From positions 8,432,001 through 8,496,000 of the forward strand of contig JBHGNT010000022.1 of the NCBI GenBank assembly GCA_043228905.1: a DNA stretch of 64,000 bases, written 5' to 3'. This DNA is from Azolla caroliniana (taxonomy: Eukaryota > Polypodiophyta). How positions within the stretch are numbered: position 1 is the stretch's first letter; every line of letters begins with the position of its first letter. Below are positions 9,894 to 19,645 of the stretch, piece after piece. The position numbers were made by a program, and so were the translations under genes. The notes under the pieces were generated by a model. That model saw only the letters and a list, made by a program, of their open reading frames with translations, was not told the origin of the DNA and searched no databases.

Positions 9894-11451
9894 TGCGAGA
9901 ACCCAATCCCGACAATGCACAGTATTTCAGATGAATAGAAACCTAGAAATGGTAAATGTTGATCCTTTAGACATAGGCACCACACGTAGATCAAAGGATC
10001 AAGGTGCGGACGCCACGAGCTTTGGCCATCATCTGCTCGAACTTGGCAGTCGGCACCGGATGGTCATATATAATGGTTTAGCTAAGTGGCCGGGCTCGGA
10101 AGAGCTCACATGTTTCCCACATGGAGGAGGGGAAAACACAGTTGACTATCTAATAGGGCGCCCTGAAGCTACCCACATGATTAACTCCTTCCGAGTGGCC
10201 CCATGCTCTATTGGCGCAGACCATAGTTTCTTATACTTCGAGCTAAAATGTGATATCTCTAAGGTCACCAAGTCTAGTCAACCATGCCATCACACCACAA
10301 TACATTTCACACATGAGCTCTTTGACATATAGTCTCAACATGTTCAGGCCCATCTCCCCTCCCTTGATCCCTCCCTACCGTTAGAAAGCCTTAGTACAAA
10401 ACTCACACACATCCTTCACTCCGCAGCAGCTAGCAGTTTCCCATATACAAAACACTCAAATCAAGGTAGATTAGGATCAATGCCACAAAATAAATGGTAT
10501 GACGAGGATTGTAGGGACTTACATAGACAACTTACAGTATCGCAACTCAATGGTAGTATTACCTCCATACAAGCTCGCAAAGAAATGCGTAAGATGACAC
10601 GTCGTAAGAGACGAGCGTGGGAGGCATCCCAATACTGGGAACTCTACCATATGCTCATGAGTAGCGATTACGCCACGGCATGGAAGAGACTACGGGAGCA
10701 AAGACCACAAACACCCATCGAAGATCCCGAAACTTGGCACACATATATAGAGAGACTTTACCAAATCCCAAACCAACCACCCATTCCAATGCCTTTCACA
10801 CCTCGGCCTACCACGGGGACACTTTTCACGACCTCTAGGGTCATGAAGGTCATAAAGAAATTACAACTTAGAATATCATCTCACCAACTTGAGATTGAGA
10901 ATGGCCGTACTAGTGGAGTCCCTAGGGAGGAAAGGATATGTAGGTTATGTCACATAGAGATAGAGGATGAGTACCACTTTACATGCAAGTGTCCAACCTA
11001 TGCCGAGATAAGGGAAAAATACCAAGACATACTTGGTCCGTCTCCCACCCTCCCCAAACTATTAGATACTCTAGATATAAAGAAATTAGGCAAATACATT
11101 CTAGAGCTAAAACAACACAGAGAGAATAAGTTACAAAATGTTGACAATAACGTTGCTAATGATCACGAACATGTAACAAATGAAGTATTTCAGGAACCTG
11201 AGGAGACAACGAATGCCGACCCACTTGCACCACTCGGCCTTTCCATTGATGAGGCAAAAAACCAGAGAAGAACCAGACGTCCTCGGGTGCCGGGTTTCAA
11301 AGCAACTCGACGTGATGTGGAAGCAATATTGAAAATAAGGGAACGTGAGCTACACCGCCTAGAAGCCATGGCTAGGGCACTCTCTACATTGGAACCCACA
11401 TCAAGACCCTTTGACCCCCCACTTCTTTTCGAGAGGCTTGGGTGGAAATAA
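9894..11451 (+). pseudogene. LINE-B ORF with in-frame RT deletion
   Basis: One frame throughout, broken only by TAG at 10330-10332. It runs from the endonuclease tail (RNLEMVNVDPLDIGTTRR) through the linker (KEMRKMTRRKRRAWEASQYW). At VIKKLQ it jumps directly to LRISSHQLEIEN, omitting all RT catalytic blocks, and keeps the knuckle ICRLCHIEIEDEYHFTC. The tail reads FKATRRDVEAILKIRERELH and ends at TAA 11449. It could not polymerise; it shows the LINE ORF C-terminus that lies outside the window for LINE-A. Confidence 0.9.
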
Positions 11452-11600
11452 AATTAGGCTTAGTGTATAGTCACTTTCGAGTATACTACATATTGTACAC
11501 TACTAGAACTCTTTTAGTTTAAGTTCTATTTTTTACTTAATTTTATTTTAGTTATGATGACTGGATAAATACTCTTTTGTTGTAAACCAATTGTCTCATG
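9894..11600 (+). mobile_element. LINE-B, 5'-truncated and internally deleted LINE in E
   Basis: Same family as LINE-A in the opposite orientation. It begins inside the endonuclease coding region (ARTQSRQC) at 9894, as expected of 5'-truncated LINE insertions. About 1668 bp of RT relative to LINE-A are missing at the junction near 10866-10870. It keeps the C-terminal knuckle and a 3' UTR to about 11600, where the E tandem array starts. E-B carries only a 34-bp remnant of the same 5' junction. Confidence 0.9.
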
Positions 11601-11611
11601 GGCCAAATTTG

Positions 11612-11746
11612 GGCTTAGAAGCATTTGTACGTGTGTTTGTGTCTTCCTTGTACGTTCGACCGTCTTGTGACGAGGGAGCGTTTCGGGCGTGCCCATGCAC
11701 CTCTCCTCCTCATAAAGGCATATGAGCATTTGTGCGTGTGCTTGTG

Positions 11747-11778
<32 letters not shown>

Positions 11779-12610
11779 TGTTCTCGTCCCCTTGTACGTT
11801 TGGACGTCTTGTGACGAGGGAGCGTTTCGGGCATGCCCATGCACCTCTCCTCCTCATAAAGGCATATGAGCATTTGTACGTGTGTTTGTGTCTTCCTTGT
11901 ACATTCAACCGTCTTGTGACGAGGGAGCGTTTCAGGTGTGCCCATGCACCTCTCCTTGTCATAAAGGCGTACGAGCATTTGTGCGTGTGCTTGTGTCTTC
12001 CTTGTACGTTCGGCCGTCTTGTGACGAGGGAGCGTTTCGGGCGTGCCCATGCTCCTCTCCTCCTCATAAAGGCGTACGAGCATTTGTGCATGTGTTTGTT
12101 TCTTCCTTGTACGTTCGGTCGTCTTGTGACGAGGGAGCGTTTCGGGCGTGCCCATGCACCTCTCCTCCTCATAAAGGCGTACGAGCATTTTGTGCGTGTG
12201 TTTGTGTCTTCCTTGTACGTTCGGCCGTCTTGTGACGAGGGAGCGTTTCGAGCGTGCTCATGCACCTCTCCTCCTCATAAAGACGTACGAGCATTTGTGC
12301 GTGTGTTTGTGTCTTCCTTGTACGTTCGGCCATCTTGTGACGAGGGAGCGTTCGGACTTGCCCATGCACCTCTCCTCCTCATAAAGGCGTACGAGCATTT
12401 GTGCGTGTGTTTTGTGTCTTCCTTGTACGTTCGGAGTCTTGTGACAAGGGAGCGTTCGGGCGTGCCCATGCACCTCTCCTCCTCATAAAGACGTACGAGC
12501 ATTCATGTTTGTATTCTCGTCCCTTTCCTTGTACATTCGGCGTCTTGTGACGAGGGAGCGTTCGGGCGTGCCCATGCACCTCTTCTCATAAAGAAGTACG
12601 GGCATTTGTG
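11612..12610 (+). repeat. ~105-bp tandem array, about 9.5 units
   Basis: Units start near GAGCATTTGTGCGTGTG and contain CTTGTGACGAGGGAGCGT and CATGCACCTCTCCTCCTCAT. Unit starts fall near 11619, 11728, 11868, 11972, 12077, 12184, 12291, 12396, 12498 and 12600; the longer second interval is due to a (TTTC)n tract at 11749-11780. Both strands stay open over long spans because the units are not interrupted, but frames switch between units, so no protein is implied. Three units remain in E-B (33371-33690). Confidence 0.93.
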
Positions 12611-12869
12611 TTCGTGTTATCGTCCCCTTGTGTGTTCATCTTGCATGCTCATCTTTGCTTGTACCTGTTTGATCACTTGGCTCGTGCGGTGATCTCAAAA
12701 ACTCGACAAGTCGTGATCAACGAAAGCCACCGGCCCCACAAAAGGGGCAATGAGCCCTTGGTTGGGAAGTAGTATTGTCGTAAAGCAAACCTCGAGTCTT
12801 CTCTATCCCTTCGTACTCCCTAGTCCAAGGCCCCCATGGTCCCGCCCAAGTAACACACACGCGCGAAAC

Positions 12870-13250
12870 TTCGTGACAACGTGTTAGCGTGTATGCAGCC
12901 AAACTCCAAAAGAATTCTCGCGAGATCGCCAATGAACTTGTTAGGCCCACCATGTGTTTGATACGCCTTGTTCGACACCGAGTACTCCCTGAAATATTCT
13001 TCGAGGATGTTCTATGGCGGAGCCTCGATGTCATGTTCTCGTCCTCACTGCAGGCCCAACACCGACCGGATTTGATTGTTGGTGATGGTGTTGGAATGCA
13101 CTCGGCGTGCGATCTCCTGCGCCTCAGGGTGGGGAAGTGCATCCATTACATGGAGGTATTCACCCAGGCCGTGCGCCTATTCAGCTAGGTGCGGAGCTCT
13201 TTGGACACTTCGAGCGGCATAATCATTTCGGAAGAGGAAAGGGAAGAGTG
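12870..13250 (-). pseudogene. Unidentified coding remnant, part 1
   Basis: Minus-strand translation reads LGEYLHVMDALPHPEAQEIA, VHSNTITNNQIRSVLGLQ, a stop, then NILEEYFREYSVSNKAYQT and NKFIGDLARILLEFG up to the E-A boundary. It has two or three stops but protein-like composition. It may be the upstream half of the coding region that continues at 8369-8981. I do not recognise the family. A retroelement gag is one option, a host gene fragment another. Confidence 0.4.
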
Positions 13251-13504
13251 AGTATGGGGGTAAAGAAACAGGGATCTGGAAGAAGTTTTTGTGTTGAGAG
13301 TTTGAGAGCGGGAAAACGTTTGTGTAGAAGGCAAGAGAGCTTGAGGGCTTTGTGCGTGAGTGCGTGTTATGCCTGTGGTGCCCTCCTTTTTGTAGGTACC
13401 TTGGTTCTCGTGATGTGGCCTTGTGCCCTAGATTCAGAATCTTTCCTGCCATAATAAGTTTTAATACCACACTATCGTAGTGTAATTCGCACACTATGAG
13501 AAAA
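13251..13504. other. Nothing recognised between coding remnant and LTR minisatellite
   Basis: G-rich plus-strand sequence with short open frames on both strands and no known domain. It may be the leader of the element encoding the unidentified remnant, since that remnant's 5' side faces this way. Confidence 0.4.
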
Positions 13505-13770
13505 TTGCATTTTTGTCCCTCCGGATGGGACAAGGAGGAACCGGTAAAGAAGAACCGGTGAGAACAGGATGAAGGAGGAATTGGCAAGGAGGAACCGGTA
13601 AGGAGATCCGGTGAGAACCGGATGAAGGAGGAATCGGTGAGAACCGGATGAAGGAGGAATCGACAAGGAGGAACCGGTAAGGAGGACCCGGTAAGAACCG
13701 GATCAAGGAGCCGGATAAAGAAGGCCGATGAGAGTCTCTCACCGGATGAAGAGACAAATTTGTAAATAGA
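13505..13770 (+). repeat. CCGG-rich minisatellite, LTR remnant
   Basis: After GTCCCTCCGGATGGGA (also present in the LTRs of H at 46070 and 50440), the sequence repeats variants of AACCGGATGAAGGAGGAAT and AACCGGTAAGGAGG through 13745, then AAATTTGTAAATAG as in the H LTR. This suggests the U3 part of a related copia LTR. Its true ends are not visible. Confidence 0.6.
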
Positions 13771-13796
13771 AGAAACGATTGTTACGTGCATAGGGC

Positions 13797-13860
13797 TGGA
13801 TTTGAACCCTGTACCTCCATGTAGACAAACCCCAACTTTACGATTACACTAACATATCAT
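13797..13860 (-). repeat. tRNA-like Pol III head
   Basis: On the minus strand, CAGGGTTCAAATCCA (13811-13797) is a near-perfect B box and TATGTTAGTGTAATC (13856-13842) an A-box-like stretch about 35 bp upstream. The fold is decayed, so this is a SINE head or tRNA-derived fragment, not a working tRNA. Confidence 0.45.
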
Positions 13861-14099
13861 TAGTGCTAAAAAAAAAGTAGACGTTCCACATAGAAAGGTA
13901 AGTGCACACTAGGATAAACTTTAGTTAGAAGAAAACGCATGATAAAAGAAAAAGCTACACACGCACATCTAGCGTGCATGAAGACTATAGTCGATAAAAA
14001 CGCATCAATTTAGAAAAAGCATGTTAGGTAAAGCATATAGTCTATTGTTAGAGAAAAAGCATGGATTATTAAGAATCTCTCATCACTATATAAGGATGG

Positions 14100-14662
14100 G
14101 GAGCAGAAAGTAATAGGTGTGTGTGAAATACTTGGAAATTGGATATATTTCTAAAAGACACCAATTAATATATTCGTGGGATTCACGAAATAAACTATAC
14201 TCGTGGGATTCACGAAATAAACTATACTCGTGGGATTCACGAGATTTCTATATCCTTCTCTTTCAATCCAAATTCATATTCTTATATATATATTGATTAA
14301 TAAAATTCATTATACTTGTGGGATTCACAAGTTTTCTATATCTCTTTCTTATAATCTATTCATATTGATAACTAAACTCGTCTCAAATTCTTCCTCCTCC
14401 TAGTCCAAAACCCCGGCGGTTCCCACCCGACTCATGCAAACAATCTGGCGCCGAAAGGCACGACAACGCGTCTCTAGAAACGTTTTTACTTTCTTTTCTA
14501 GTGTGGCATGCATGCTCTTTAAATACTCTAGTTAGCGAGTCTTTAAATGCTTTTGTTTTTTTTTCACATAGTATACAATTTCGTGCAGTAGGTAGAGTAA
14601 TTACCAGAATTGTGGCGATGGCCCCCCAAAATCCTTTGTTTCATCTCCCGCGGGCTGGTCAT
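14100..14662 (+). mobile_element. Ty3-type LTR end, primer-binding site and gag start
   Basis: A probable LTR 3' part ends at GCAAACA near 14442, followed at 14446 by TGGCGCCGAAAGGC, the form of Ty3/gypsy primer-binding sites. An ATG at 14618 begins MAPQNPLFHLPRAGHDC, a plausible gag start that stops after about 20 codons where minus-strand integrase of another Ty3 element begins. The LTR contains 27-bp repeats at 14174, 14201 and 14228, each with the palindrome CTCGTGGGATTCACGAG. Confidence 0.6.
14174..14250 (+). repeat. 27-bp direct repeats with palindromic core
   Basis: Two full and one partial unit of TCGTGGGATTCACGAAATAA..., exactly 27 bp apart, plus a diverged copy near 14317 (CTTGTGGGATTCACAAG). 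Each core is an inverted repeat around GGATT. They lie in a putative LTR upstream of a primer-binding site, so a regulatory role is possible but unproven. Confidence 0.85.
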
Positions 14663-15275
14663 GACTGTGTTATTGACTAGCGAAGGGATTGGGTGGGGTC
14701 TTGTTGAGATACGATTTTAACTGAAAGTCATTCACCCAACTCTGCAAGACGTTGCCGGCTAAAGTGTTGAGCTGGAATGTTCCATTAAATTCGTTAATAA
14801 TCCAGAAGGGTGTCCACCGGAAACGGAGCTTCCCTGGCATCGCGCCGAGCCAAGTTTGAAACACAAGGACCGGTTTTCCGATTTCGAATGATTTCTCGGA
14901 TCCCTTCCGATGACAATCGACAAAGGCTTTCCTTTGCTGTTGCCCGTGTTCTAAATGGCCCAGGCTGGCGATCCGCTATTCCCCCAGTTCGAGTAATTGT
15001 TCGAGTCGTTTTTGTTCAGATTCCGACTCGGGCAACCGTTCGATAATTTGAACTCGTCTTGTCTTGTCTTGAACGTCGTTTGGTACACTCAGAGTGCACT
15101 ATGGAGCTTGTCATCCCAATCGGTTTGATTTTTGTTCACGATCTTCTTGAGGATGGTTTGCACTGTCTTATTCGTTGACTCAGCCAGGGCGTTTGCCTGT
15201 GGATAGTATGACATGCTTTTCTTATGCACTACCGCGTAGTGTGTGGTGAGTTCTCGAATAAGTCGATTGAGACCT
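14663..15275 (-). pseudogene. Ty3/gypsy integrase C-terminal half
   Basis: On the minus strand: LIRELTTHYAVVHKKSMSYY, PQANALAESTNKTVQTIL with the catalytic Glu region, and DWDDKLHSAL. After a broken stretch come HLEHGQQQRKAFVDC and VLVFQTWLGAMPGKLRFRWT, then NEFNGTFQLNTLAGN and KTPPNPF. This is the end of a plant Ty3 polyprotein, integrase core end plus C-terminal domain. The upstream part (zinc domain, first Asp) is missing at about 15275. Several frames are used. Confidence 0.85.
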
Positions 15276-15680
15276 AAATAGTGGGTGTTTGCACAATTTA
15301 CACAGGTTGACACAAAATCAAAGATTGATTGTTTTCCTATTTCTCAGATATTGGGGATTACGTCATAATTGGGATATGCGCAATGCTTTTGTATTTGATG
15401 GTAGGCATGGAGTGAAAGCATATTTGCGAAAGTTGAAGGGAGTACTAATGTGGCAATTTTCTTTATTGGAGCTAGTGGAAATTCTTTCCTTAGTGGAGTG
15501 TTCGTCTTGCTTATTGGCAATTCAACATGTTCCACTACCCATGTAGTGTAATTAGTGGGTGACCATACTCCATTGTGACACCCATTGTAAGTAGTGTTTT
15601 TCACACATTTTTATTAGTATAATTGTGTGTTTTCACAAAAGAGAGAGAGAGAGAGAGAGAATATCAGAGATTAAGAATTT
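15276..15680. other. No recognised gene; short GA tract
   Basis: Both strands have open frames of about 85 codons (15289-15546 plus, 15344-15604 minus) without recognisable motifs. A (GA)n tract lies at 15642-15661 just before LINE-G coding begins. Confidence 0.4.
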
Positions 15681-15690
15681 GCATTAACAA

Positions 15691-16022
15691 ATGTGGGAGC
15701 ATTACAATAACAACTCACGAGATTTTTTTGAGACTCATTGGGAAAGTGTTATCCCGTCATTGGAAGCCACGGGTAAGGAGATTTGGACCTCAGGAACGAT
15801 GTTGATGGGCTTGGCTGAGGGGATGATCTATCTCATCCCTAAAGTGGCAGGGCGAAGCCTAGAGCTGCGACAATGGCGTCCAATCACGATCCTTAACACG
15901 ATATACAAGATACTCACAAAATTCCTAGCTCGGCGGATAACAAGCTTCTTACCAGACATCATACATGAGAATCAAACAGGGTTTATCAAGGGTAGGTGTA
16001 TCTTTGATAATGTGTTGCTTCT
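15691..16022 (+). pseudogene. LINE-G reverse transcriptase, fingers
   Basis: Reads EGMIYLIPKVAGRSLELRQW, RPITILNTIYKILTKFLARR and IHENQTGFIKGRCIFDNVLL: RT blocks 1-2 of plant L1 elements. It breaks off at 16022 where a solo LTR is inserted. Upstream of about 15690 nothing of the expected endonuclease is seen. Confidence 0.92.
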
Positions 16023-16628
16023 TGTTGGGAATATGTCCCTCTAGTGGGAGGATAAGCCGACTGTTCGGAAAGCCGATTGTCAAAGGGTCGAAAATAGTGA
16101 TTCGACTGTTATTATTATTATGGTAATAATAATGATGATGTTAGGAAACAGGTCACTCCGGATGGGAAGAGAGAGGAGCCGAGTTGATGAGGGACTATAC
16201 TTGTAAATAGTCAACTCATGAGACTATACTTGTAAATAGTCTCAATGTGCACCCCATGAGGGCTAGGCATGTAAATAGCCAGAAAGTTGTGTAAGTATAT
16301 ATGCAACTAGTGCAAACTTTAAGAGGGAGAATAGAAGAGAACTGTGTGCAGAGAGTGAGTGTGAGAGAGAAGTGTGTGCCGCGCCATAGCTGTGTGAGTA
16401 ACAACAGATGCGAAGAGCCCTGCGTGGCTGATACACTCGACAAAGTGTTGTAACCCTCTCAATGTTGTATATCCACTATCCATAGTGAAGATCTATTCCC
16501 GTGGTTTTCTCCCATTTTAGGGTTTCCATGTAAATCTCTGTGCATAGTTGTCTATCTTGTTTTTTTGTGATTCGTATTTCAGCATTGTCTGTTCATTGTG
16601 ATTTAAATTCCGCAACGATTTCTCAACA
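16023..16628 (+). mobile_element. Solo copia LTR in LINE-G, TSD CTTCT
   Basis: 606 bp from TGTTGGGAATATG to TTTCTCAACA, flanked by CTTCT at 16018-16022 and at 16629-16633. It contains CACTCCGGATGGGAAGAG, repeated GACTATACTTGTAAATAGT and a TATATATG near 16292, resembling the LTRs of H and M. No internal element sequence is present, so it is a solo LTR left by recombination between two LTRs. Confidence 0.95.
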
Positions 16629-17166
16629 CTTCTCTGGGAAGTTATGGCATTGGTAGATCACTCCGTATCGAGCTCGGCTATTCTGATGTTAGACTTTGAG
16701 AAGGCCTACGACAGGGTGTTATGGCCCTTTTTGGAAAGTGTGATGAGAGCTATGGGCCTATCCCAACAATGGAGGAATTGCACTTCAACACTCTATCGGA
16801 CTGCTACCAGTAGCGTGCTGGTAGATGGTGCTAGGGGCCCCGCCATCCAACTACCTCTATTTGTAATTGGGGCTTTCTCTTCCTACTTACAAGCACCAAG
16901 CAACGGACTGAGGGGATTGCCCATCCCCAATGTGACTGAAGATCTTCTGTTATCTGAAGATGCCAATGATACGGTCCTTTTCTTGCAGGGCGATGATGAG
17001 AATTTGCAACGGGCTCAACATCTTGTTGAGGACTTTTGTTAGGCTGCTAGTGCCAGGGTCAATTGGGATAAAACCCAAGGCCTTTGGTTCAACAAACAAG
17101 AGAAACCAAGGTGGCAACCCCATACTGATTTTACATGGGTCCCTGATGGGACGACATTCAAGTATC
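16629..17166 (+). pseudogene. LINE-G reverse transcriptase, palm
   Basis: Resumes after the first solo LTR: SSSAILMLDFEKAYDRVLWP with the first catalytic Asp, then a damaged block where GCPLSP is expected (RGLPIPNVTEDLL). SEDANDTVLFLQGDDENLQR follows, the degraded YADDT box, in which Tyr-Ala-Asp-Asp reads DAND. A TAG at 17040 follows, then WDKTQGLWFNKQEKPRW and FTWVPDGTTFKYL up to the second solo LTR. Confidence 0.9.
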
Positions 17167-17847
17167 TGACGGGAACTAAACGCTCCCCTATACGCAACGC
17201 TCGGCCACAACCAAGCTTAGATTCATGCACAGAAAAAAAAACGGGAAATGAAAGCACGACACAAAGAGGAGAAGAGTACACAGGACATTTACGTGGAAAA
17301 CCCAAAGAGGGAAAAACCACGGCAGCCCACAGGCTGCAAACTATCACTATGCTAGAATGTACAACAGTGAGTTCACGGAGGCAACGACCTCGTGCTCACG
17401 ATCCTCGCCACAGGCGGCGGTTACAACAGAGGCAACGACCTCTTGCTCTCTCTCTCTCTGTACACTGTTACACGCTCACTCTATTCTTGCACCAACAAGA
17501 ATAACAACAACAGTCTGCCCTAAGTCATATTTATACTAATATGACTTTTCGGCTATTTACAAATATAGCCTCGATGGACTCTCGTAACTGTGTACTCTTC
17601 ATCCGGTCTTCATACCGGGTCTGCACCATCCGGCTCTCCGTAGCCGGGTACTCCTCATCCGGTTCATACCGGGTCTGCACCATTCGGCTCTCCGTAGCCG
17701 AGTACTCCTCATCCGGTTCATACCGGGTTTGCACCATTCGGCTCTCTGTAGCCGGGTACTCCTCATCCGGTTTCGGCCTCGGCCGAGTTTGTTCATCAGC
17801 ACTGTTCTTCTTCTCCCTTCCCATCCGGAGGGACCTGTCTCCCAACA
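17167..17847 (-). mobile_element. Solo copia LTR in LINE-G, TSD GTATC
   Basis: 681 bp; on the minus strand TGTTGGGAGACAGGTCCC to ...AGTTCCCGTCA, flanked by GTATC at 17162-17166 and 17848-17852. It carries three ~54-bp repeats at about 17597-17770 (CATCCGGTTCATACCGGGTC), a CT tract and GGTTGTGGCCGAGCG near its end. These mark it as a relative of the C and H LTRs. Oriented against LINE-G. Confidence 0.95.
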
Positions 17848-18553
17848 GTATCTAGGATTTACGATGGGGAGGGCAATCCCCAAGGGAGCGCAATTGTCCC
17901 ATGTGCAAACCAAAATAAGCAAGAAACTAAACCAATGGATTAGATCTAAATTATCCTTTGCTGGTAGGGTTCTTATTGCGAACCAAGTGATGCTCGCCAC
18001 CATGTGGCACTCAGTCTCCTGCTGGATTAAGGCTGCCATCAGGGGGTTTATATGGTCAGGTAAGGACAACCTGATGGCTCCCGCCAGGGTGTCATGGCAT
18101 TGGTTAACACAATAGCGGCCCAAAAGGGGGCTTGGCCTCATAGACCCCTTAATGCAGAGCCGAGCATTGCTAGCCAAAATGGTGGTTCGATGCCTCCTGC
18201 CATGTAAGGGGTGCTAGAAGGTACTACTTCGCAACAGGTTGCAAGCAGGAACTCCCAAGTATGGTAGGCCTTGGCCTGACTCCTTGAATTGGTGTTGCAC
18301 GAACGAAGTCCCACCCAAGATGGTTTGTCAACCGGAGGACAGGGTCACGAACTCCATCTTGCGGGCATGGTGTCACATATGATATCATTTGGTCAAGCAC
18401 ACCACGGAGACACAAATTGAGTGGTCTAGAAAACCATTATTTTGGAACCCTTAGGTGCGAACAAGTGACGACATGATGTTAGGGTAGCTTAAGGGCCTAG
18501 CATGGGGAAAGCTAGCGCAAATAGGGCCCCACTCTATAGATGATTGGAGACGC
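17848..18553 (+). pseudogene. LINE-G RT thumb and connection
   Basis: Continues from the second target duplication: YLGFTMGRAIPKGAQLSHVQ, SKLSFAGRVLIANQVMLATM and IKAAIRGFIWSGKDN, the usual connection between RT and zf-RVT in plant LINEs. Stops at 18113, 18218 and later; the reading frame is otherwise kept to 18550. Confidence 0.9.
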
Positions 18554-19645
18554 ATGATGGCTTCAGGAGGAGCCCAGGAGGCCCCGTTCCCTCCCCTCAA
18601 GGGAGCCATGAAAATGCGGAGATTGATAGCTGAGGCAGTTTATAGGGTTCCGATGGGGGAGATGAGAGAAGATGCATGGTTCGGTCTCTTTGATGAGGCT
18701 GGAATGGTTAAGTTGTTGAAGGGCATGAGCAGATCGGGAAGAGATACAATTTTTGGGGAGCGTCAGAATAGGGGCACTTGGCACCCAATCCGAGTGGTGG
18801 CACAGGTTGATAACATTTGGAAGACTGGCCCAAATGTTGGTAAGGTGGAACCCCATTGGAAGTTATGGGTATACGGTTGTCATCCCCTCGTTGAACTAGA
18901 ATGGGACCTAGGGGATTTCAGGTGGAAACATGATGATAGATTCCGCCATTTCTTCGAGTACAACACTAAATTGGGCCGGACTTTACAACTGCAGCTAGAC
19001 GACCCCTTATGCAATGGCTGGTGAACATTGGGCATCCCTGATGAGGTGCTAATTACCTTTTGGAAGGGTCTCTGGCGTCTCCACATGGCTGAAAAGATCA
19101 AGCTCTTTTGGTGGCAAATCAGTCATAATGTGGTTCCCGTTGGCGACTGGCTAGGTAAACGTGGTGGCCCGTTAGGTTGCCCACTTTGCCCTTCCCCTAT
19201 TGAGACTCTAAGACATTGTCTGTGGGATTGCCCTCAAGCTCAAAAGGTATGGGATAGAGTGACTCGCCTCCTTGCGGCATGTGAAGCGGAAGGAACAACG
19301 TCATGGAATGTTGCGGCATGGATTGATCACTCCGTTGATAGGTGGATGGACGCCTTCAATGCGGATAGTTGGTGCTACATATGCACGAGAGGCAAAATCG
19401 CCAAGATTCATTTTGAGAGAGGCTTGCAGTCTGCATCCCCTAGGTTCCCAAAAATTTGGATGATGATCGCAAGCTTCACCGTATGGAAAGCGCGTTGCCT
19501 AAAGGTCTTTCAAGATCTAGTACGGTCCCCGGAGGAAGTGATCATGGACATATGCTTTGCGCTTATCAACTACCTACGAGGGCAATTAGACAAGGTTTGT
19601 AGCCATTCCAATGATGTTGTCACTGCCCATTTGCGCTTTTGGTAG
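18554..19645 (+). pseudogene. LINE-G C-terminal domain with zf-RVT
   Basis: Two open stretches separated by a stop at 19022-19024. The second reads LWRLHMAEKIKLFWWQISHN, GPLGCPLCPSPIETLRHCLW and DCPQAQKVWDRV, the CxxC...H...C zinc-binding module found after RT in plant L1 elements. It ends at TAG 19643. Downstream, the 3' UTR runs to a poly-A tract with no clear AATAAA. Confidence 0.92.

Larger units (their letters stand above)
9021..12857 (+). mobile_element. Composite element E, copy A
   Basis: Defined by comparison with E-B (33111-34749, opposite orientation). Similarity starts at TGTC.TGATGTGGCGTGCTC (9021) and ends at CCCGCCCAAGTAACACA (12857). On the minus strand it is TGTGTTACTTGGGC to ...GACA, an LTR-like TG...CA outline, so a large non-autonomous element or solo LTR is possible. 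It contains a tRNA-like segment, the LINE-B insertion and a tandem array. A clear target duplication is not visible; minus-strand flanks GCGTG and GCGTA are only similar. Confidence 0.65.

Noticed and set aside
11526-12579. Long frames on both strands, up to 287 codons
   Set aside because: They follow the 105-bp tandem array; frames change between units and both strands are equally open.
11612-12610. CRISPR-like regular repeat
   Set aside because: Units are contiguous with no unique spacers, and the context is a eukaryotic retrotransposon.
9021-12857. Target duplication GCGT around E-A
   Set aside because: Only four of five bases match and E-B shows no equivalent, so I do not claim it.
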